This document shows positions 59,765 through 64,000 of a stretch of DNA of 64,000 nucleotides, one piece after another (positions within the stretch are counted from its first letter, which is position 1; each line of letters begins with the position of its first letter). The DNA comes from Volucribacter psittacicida (GTDB taxonomy: Bacteria; Pseudomonadota; Gammaproteobacteria; Enterobacterales; Pasteurellaceae). Under the pieces are notes generated by a model. That model was not told where the DNA came from. It ran no database searches and saw only the letters and a list, made by a program, of their open reading frames with translations. The stretch lies in contig NZ_SMFT01000001.1 in assembly GCF_004339025.1 (NCBI RefSeq), forward strand, positions 372,001-436,000, given 5' to 3'. The translations under genes and the position numbers were made by a program.

Positions 59765-60376
59765 ATGTTTACAGGAATTGTTCAAGGAATCGCCAAAGTT
59801 GTGGCGATTACCGAAAAGCCGAATTTTAAAACACACCGTATAAAAATGCCAATAGAAATGTGTGAAAATTTAATAACAGGGGCTTCTGTGGCTCATAATG
59901 GCGTTTGTTTAACTGTAACGGACATTGATGGCGATGAAGTCAGCTTTGATTTAATGCAAGAAACATTGAGAATCACCAATTTGGGAGCGTTAAAGGTTGG
60001 TGACTTTGTAAATATTGAACGAGCAATGAAAATTGGCGATGAAATTGGCGGACATCTCTTATCGGGGCATGTATTTTGTACCGCAGAAGTCAGCCAAATT
60101 ATTAGCAGTGAAAATAATTATCAACTTTGGCTAACTTTGCCTGAACAAGAAATGATGAAATATATTCTCACTAAAGGTTTTATTGCGGTTGATGGCATTA
60201 GCCTTACGATTGGCGAAGTAAAACAACAAGCATTTTGTGTGAATTTGATCCCTGAAACATTAAATCGCACCTTAATTGGAACAAGAGAAATAGGGGATAA
60301 AGTCAATATTGAAATTGACACACAAACCCAAGCAGTTGTGGATACGGTAGAACGTTATTTACAACAAAAAAATTAA
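59765..60376 (+). CDS. ribE: Riboflavin synthase alpha chain
   Basis: It dismutates two 6,7-dimethyl-8-ribityllumazine molecules to riboflavin. The 203-aa protein begins M-F-T-G-I-V-Q-G and contains two homologous lumazine-binding halves ([10 protein letters not shown] and A-V-D-G-I-S-L-T-I), with G-G-H-L-L-S-G-H-V. The name ribC is also used. No FMN riboswitch precedes it. An uptake sequence follows. Confidence 0.95.
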   Translation: MFTGIVQGIAKVVAITEKPNFKTHRIKMPIEMCENLITGASVAHNGVCLTVTDIDGDEVSFDLMQETLRITNLGALKVGDFVNIERAMKIGDEIGGHLLSGHVFCTAEVSQIISSENNYQLWLTLPEQEMMKYILTKGFIAVDGISLTIGEVKQQAFCVNLIPETLNRTLIGTREIGDKVNIEIDTQTQAVVDTVERYLQQKN

Positions 60377-60428
60377 GAAGTGCGGTCTGTTTTTAAATAT
60401 TTTTAATAAAATGAATATTAGGTATGGT

Positions 60429-60986
60429 ATGAAATTAAATATTCCTACTTTTTTAACCCTATTTCGTGTGGTGCTTATCCCCATTTTTATTCTCGTCTTT
60501 TATCTCCCCTTTACTTGGGCGCCTTTTGCGACAGCATTGATTTTTGCAATCGCCTCCGTGACAGATTGGTTAGACGGCTATTTAGCTCGTAAATGGAAAC
60601 AAACCACACGTTTTGGGGCTTTTCTCGATCCAGTGGCGGATAAAGTTATGGTCGCGGCGGCATTAGTGCTTGTGGTGGAATATCATCATTCTTTTTGGAT
60701 CACCATTCCAGCGATTATTATGATTGCACGTGAAATTATTATTTCCGCTTTAAGAGAATGGATGGCAGAAATAGGAAGTCGTAGCAAAGTTGCCGTATCT
60801 TGGTTAGGTAAAGTAAAAACCACAGCCCAAATGTTCTCTTTAATTGCACTACTATGGCGACAAAGCCCTCTCATGGAAATTAGTGGTGTAATCTTTTTAT
60901 ATATCGCGGCTATACTGACTGTTTGGTCAATGCTTCAATATTTAAAAGCGGCAAAAGGCAGTTTATTAGATGAAATTGAACCTTAA
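60429..60986 (+). CDS. pgsA: CDP-diacylglycerol-glycerol-3-phosphate 3-phosphatidyltransferase
   Basis: PgsA makes phosphatidylglycerol phosphate at the inner membrane. The 185-aa protein has four to five helices and the CDP-alcohol phosphotransferase motif, D-W-L-D-G-Y-L-A-R through [11 protein letters not shown] start at the ATG at 60429 (M-K-L-N-I-P-T) rather than 60411. It is followed by tRNA genes, as common in this family. Confidence 0.94.
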   Translation: MKLNIPTFLTLFRVVLIPIFILVFYLPFTWAPFATALIFAIASVTDWLDGYLARKWKQTTRFGAFLDPVADKVMVAAALVLVVEYHHSFWITIPAIIMIAREIIISALREWMAEIGSRSKVAVSWLGKVKTTAQMFSLIALLWRQSPLMEISGVIFLYIAAILTVWSMLQYLKAAKGSLLDEIEP

Positions 60987-61106
60987 ATTTGGCAGATTGA
61001 ATTTTTTTTAAGCGTTCAGCAAAAATTTCAAAAAATTCATTTGACTGACACAAATAAATCAGTAAAATGCACCTCGTTGTTTAGCACAACAGGTTAAACA
61101 AATTTA

Positions 61107-61182
<76 letters not shown>

Positions 61183-61184
61183 TT

Positions 61185-61271
61185 GCCCGAGTGGTGAAAT
61201 CGGTAGACACAAGGGATTTAAAATCCCTCGGCTTTCGAGCTGTGGCGGTTCAAGTCCGCCCTCGGGCACCA
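61185..61271 (+). tRNA. tRNA-Leu (TAA)
   Basis: It has acceptor GCCCGAG with CTCGGGC, a long variable arm, anticodon loop TTTAAAA giving TAA, and encoded CCA. It is separated from tRNA-Gly by 2 bp. Confidence 0.96.
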
Positions 61272-61295
61272 TTCAAAATACCTCCTTTTTAATCA

Positions 61296-61369
61296 GGCGT
61301 GTTAGCAAAGCGGTTATGCACTGGATTGCAAATCCATGTAGCTCGGTTCGACTCCGGGACACGCCTCCA
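61296..61369 (+). tRNA. tRNA-Cys (GCA)
   Basis: It has acceptor GGCGTGT with ACACGCC, anticodon loop TTGCAAA giving GCA, and encoded CCA. It ends the cluster. Confidence 0.96.
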
Positions 61370-61734
61370 TGGTTAATAACACTACTTATACCGAATATTG
61401 CTCAACTCTAATATAAAAAATGGCTAAGAAATCTTAGCATTTTTCAAATGCCGCCCTTAAAATTGCTCAATTAAAACAATTAGCCCCAGATAAAATGAGA
61501 AAGATAATAAGTGACAATGTCACTATAAATTAAACATTATTCACTTATTTAAGAGATTTTTTGTTAAAAATGAATTTTATTCTCGTTAAATAACCTTTTT
61601 TCTTTAATTAAGCATTGTTTTTTTCTCTTTTTTACTTTAATTTGTTCTTCACAATATGTTAAAAAAATAAACATATTTTTTACCTAGTTAAGGTAGTCCA
61701 TCCCCTATTCCATCTTCTTTTCTTGGAGGTTTCT
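61370..61734 (+). promoter_or_regulatory. Intergenic region upstream of putA
   Basis: These 365 bp hold no gene I can support. They contain the perfect palindrome GTGACAATGTCAC at 61511-61523, a very AT-rich stretch around 61560-61680, and GGAGG at 61725 for putA. The promoter is not clearly located. Confidence 0.4.
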
Positions 61735-64000
61735 ATGAGTTTTGAGTTAGCACGTCAATATGGTACATCTCGTCAATCTATTACTGACTATTATCGCATT
61801 GCGGAAAAAACGGTTGTTGATGAATTATATCAAACCCTTGACTTTAGTATTGAACAAGAAAAACGCATTGAACAAAGGGGGATTGAACTGATTAATAAAA
61901 TTCGTCAGGCGAAAAGAAATCATTATAGTGTTGATGCCTTAATGCAAGAATATTCCTTAGGAGATGATGAGGGAATAGCCTTAATGTGCCTTGCAGAAGC
62001 ATTATTACGTATCCCTGATGATAAAACTCGTGATGAGTTAATTCAAGACAAGTTAAAAGAAGGCGATTGGAAAACCCATATTGATAAATCTTCTTCTTTA
62101 TTTATTAATGCAGCGAGTTATGGCTTATTACTAGGTAAAAAATTAAGTGAAAGTGTTGACGAAACTACCCTCTCCAATGCATTGACTCGAAGTTTTGCTC
62201 GTTTATCTGCCCCTGTTATGCGTTTTGCTATGATGAAAGCCATGAAAATTTTAGGCGAACAATTTGTGACTGGCACAACCATTGATAATGCCTTAACACG
62301 TATTCAATCACGTTTATCTCGCGGTTATGTGTTTTCTTTTGATATGTTAGGCGAAGCGGCGATGACCCAACAAGATGCAGATCGCTATTTTCAAGATTAT
62401 ATTTTGGCTATTAAGGCGGTGGGTCAGGAGTCCGCACAACGAGATATTTACCAATCAAATAGCATTTCTGTCAAATTATCTGCCATTCATCCTCGTTATA
62501 GTCGAGCTCAATATGAACGTGTGATTAATGAGCTTTATCCAAGAATAAAACAGCTTTTCTTACTGGCGAAACAATTTAATATTAGTATTAACATTGATGC
62601 GGAAGAAGCAAATCGCCTTGAATTATCATTAGATTTAATTGAGAAATTATTTGATGAGCCAGAATTACAAGGCTATAAAGGAATAGGTTTTGTGGTACAA
62701 GCCTATTCTAAGCGAGCTGGTAAAGTTATTGATTATCTCATTGAGCTTACTCGCCAAAAACAGGCTTATTTGATGATTCGTTTAGTCAAAGGGGCTTATT
62801 GGGATAGTGAAATCAAATGGGCTCAAACAGAGGGATTAGCTGATTTTCCACTTTATACAAGAAAAAACCATACAGATATCGCCTATCTTGCTTGTGCTAA
62901 AAAGTTATTGGCAGCACAAGATGTTATTTACCCCCAATTTGCTACGCACAATGTACAAACCCTTTGTACCATTTATGAGCTTGGACAAGATAAACATTAT
63001 GAATTTCAATGCTTACAGGGTATGGGGGAAACGCTGTATAATAATATTGTAGGCAAACAAAACTTTGACCGTTTAGTGCGAATTTATGCCCCCGTAGGAA
63101 CACACGAAACCTTGCTTGCCTATTTAGTACGTCGTTTATTAGAAAATGGGGCAAATTCTTCCTTTGTACATCAATTAGCGGATCAACATATCTCCGCCCA
63201 ACAACTGATGACACCCCCTTGGCAACAATATGCCAATTCAGAGGGACATCCCAATAAAGCAGTGCGTTTACCACGAAATTTATTTAAAGATCGACAAAAT
63301 TCTTTGGGATTTGATCTAAGCAATGAGCAAAGTTTATTGCAATTATCTACCGCACTTAACCAAGCGCAAATTCCGCAAGGGCAATCTCTCGTGGCAATAA
63401 ATACAAAAGAAAATTATCATCTTGCTACACAAAGCGTCAATAACCCAGCAACCCTTGAAGTGATTGGAGAAATAAGATTTTTTAATCCTGATTATGTGGC
63501 TGAGGTGGTTGATCAGGCTCAACATAATCAGGATTGGCAACAAAAAAGTGCGGTGGAAAAAGCCAATATTTTGCGTAAAACTGCGGATTTATTTGAGCAA
63601 AACCATGGTTTATTAATGAAGTTAGCCATTTTGGAGGCAGGGAAAACCTTACCTAATGCCATTGCTGAATTACGAGAAGCGGTAGATTTCTTACGCTATT
63701 ATGCGTTGCAATTAGAAACCTTAGCTCAAAAACAGCAATTAGCCGCTCCAAGAGGAACTGTGCTTTGCATATCCCCTTGGAATTTTCCATTAGCCATCTT
63801 TACGGGGCAAATTGCAGCCAGCTTAGCTGCGGGGAATAATATTATTGCCAAACCAGCAGAGCAAACGAGTTTAATCGCTGTCGCTGCCACCCAATTCTTT
63901 TATCAAGCAGGACTTCCCCTCTCGGCTTTACAGCTGTTGTTAGGCGATGGTCAGCTTGGTGAAAAATTAATTCAATACCCTTTTGAGGCCGTTGTGTTTA
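61735..64000 (+). CDS. putA: Bifunctional proline dehydrogenase / P5C dehydrogenase, 3' end outside window
   Basis: PutA oxidises proline to glutamate in two steps at the membrane face. About 755 residues are present with no stop before the edge. After an alpha-helical N-terminal part comes the FAD-binding proline dehydrogenase barrel (K-L-S-A-I-H-P, D-A-E-E, R-L-V-K-G-A-Y-W). Then the aldehyde dehydrogenase begins (L-E-A-G-K-T, I-S-P-W-N-F-P-L). It starts M-S-F-E-L-A-R-Q without the ribbon-helix-helix that makes E. coli PutA a repressor, so it should lack that DNA-binding role. GGAGG is 6 bp before the ATG. Confidence 0.94.
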   Translation, partial: MSFELARQYGTSRQSITDYYRIAEKTVVDELYQTLDFSIEQEKRIEQRGIELINKIRQAKRNHYSVDALMQEYSLGDDEGIALMCLAEALLRIPDDKTRDELIQDKLKEGDWKTHIDKSSSLFINAASYGLLLGKKLSESVDETTLSNALTRSFARLSAPVMRFAMMKAMKILGEQFVTGTTIDNALTRIQSRLSRGYVFSFDMLGEAAMTQQDADRYFQDYILAIKAVGQESAQRDIYQSNSISVKLSAIHPRYSRAQYERVINELYPRIKQLFLLAKQFNISINIDAEEANRLELSLDLIEKLFDEPELQGYKGIGFVVQAYSKRAGKVIDYLIELTRQKQAYLMIRLVKGAYWDSEIKWAQTEGLADFPLYTRKNHTDIAYLACAKKLLAAQDVIYPQFATHNVQTLCTIYELGQDKHYEFQCLQGMGETLYNNIVGKQNFDRLVRIYAPVGTHETLLAYLVRRLLENGANSSFVHQLADQHISAQQLMTPPWQQYANSEGHPNKAVRLPRNLFKDRQNSLGFDLSNEQSLLQLSTALNQAQIPQGQSLVAINTKENYHLATQSVNNPATLEVIGEIRFFNPDYVAEVVDQAQHNQDWQQKSAVEKANILRKTADLFEQNHGLLMKLAILEAGKTLPNAIAELREAVDFLRYYALQLETLAQKQQLAAPRGTVLCISPWNFPLAIFTGQIAASLAAGNNIIAKPAEQTSLIAVAATQFFYQAGLPLSALQLLLGDGQLGEKLIQYPFEAVVF

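Noticed and set aside
62942-63543. Minus-strand open frames of 110 and 66 aa
   Set aside because: They lie wholly inside putA, whose plus-strand frame is continuous and rich in family motifs.

Overview
The window is a piece of a Pasteurellaceae chromosome. The evidence is an AT-rich genome, about two dozen copies of the 9-bp DNA uptake core AAGTGCGGT (the Haemophilus influenzae type, not the ACAAGCGGT type), and gene content and local gene order of the Haemophilus/Aggregatibacter/Pasteurella kind. I cannot name the genus. Unlike H. influenzae Rd it carries citrate synthase, aconitase and isocitrate dehydrogenase, so its oxidative TCA branch looks complete.

Layout. 0-8 kb: zapC, a DASS anion transporter, then icd-acnB-gltA on one strand. 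7.8-8.1 kb: an orphan DUF1778 antitoxin. 8.5-15.2 kb: citrate lyase operon citC-citD-citE-citF-citXG-citT. 15.3-25 kb: dinB, a frameshifted OLD-family nuclease (ybjD), lysO, map, glnD, thiI and ybhK. 25.2-27.7 kb: a molybdenum-cofactor riboswitch and moaA-moaC-moaD-moaE. 27.76-29.19 kb: a Xer-dependent integration site. A dif site lies at 29158-29185. Next to it is a 1.4-kb remnant that looks like a filamentous phage integrated CTX-fashion: a folded attP-like hairpin at one end, a truncated replication gene and a divergent small ORF. 29.4-39.4 kb: dedA, a transposase scrap, tRNA-Leu, purU, hns, a lysine riboswitch with an NhaC-family transporter, aroF-tyrA behind possible TyrR boxes, ybaK, a usg-like gene and a purine permease. 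39.5-45.3 kb: pstSCAB-phoBR with a Pho box. 45.5-49.2 kb: an EmrAB-type efflux pair with both genes frameshifted, and a divergent AraC regulator. 49.2-57.5 kb: cysB, rluB, yciO, rnm, infC-rpmI-rplT (infC starting at AUU), ydfG, ycgN and glnS. 57.8-61.4 kb: a DUF333 lipoprotein, norM, ribE, pgsA and tRNAs Gly-Leu-Cys. From 61.7 kb to the edge: putA, cut by the window.

How it fits together. dif marks the replication terminus, and gene polarity agrees: mostly plus on its left, and mostly minus from 39.5 to 59.7 kb on its right. Carbon metabolism is concentrated on the left, with citrate import and cleavage beside citrate synthesis and oxidation. The isocitrate dehydrogenase has lost the NADP-binding residues and looks NAD-type. 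Lysine homeostasis is represented by a riboswitch-controlled importer candidate and the exporter LysO. Four gene remnants from disruption or decay (ybjD, both efflux genes, the phage replication gene), a phoR gene fragment, and a dispersed palindromic intergenic repeat are the main signs of decay and mobility.
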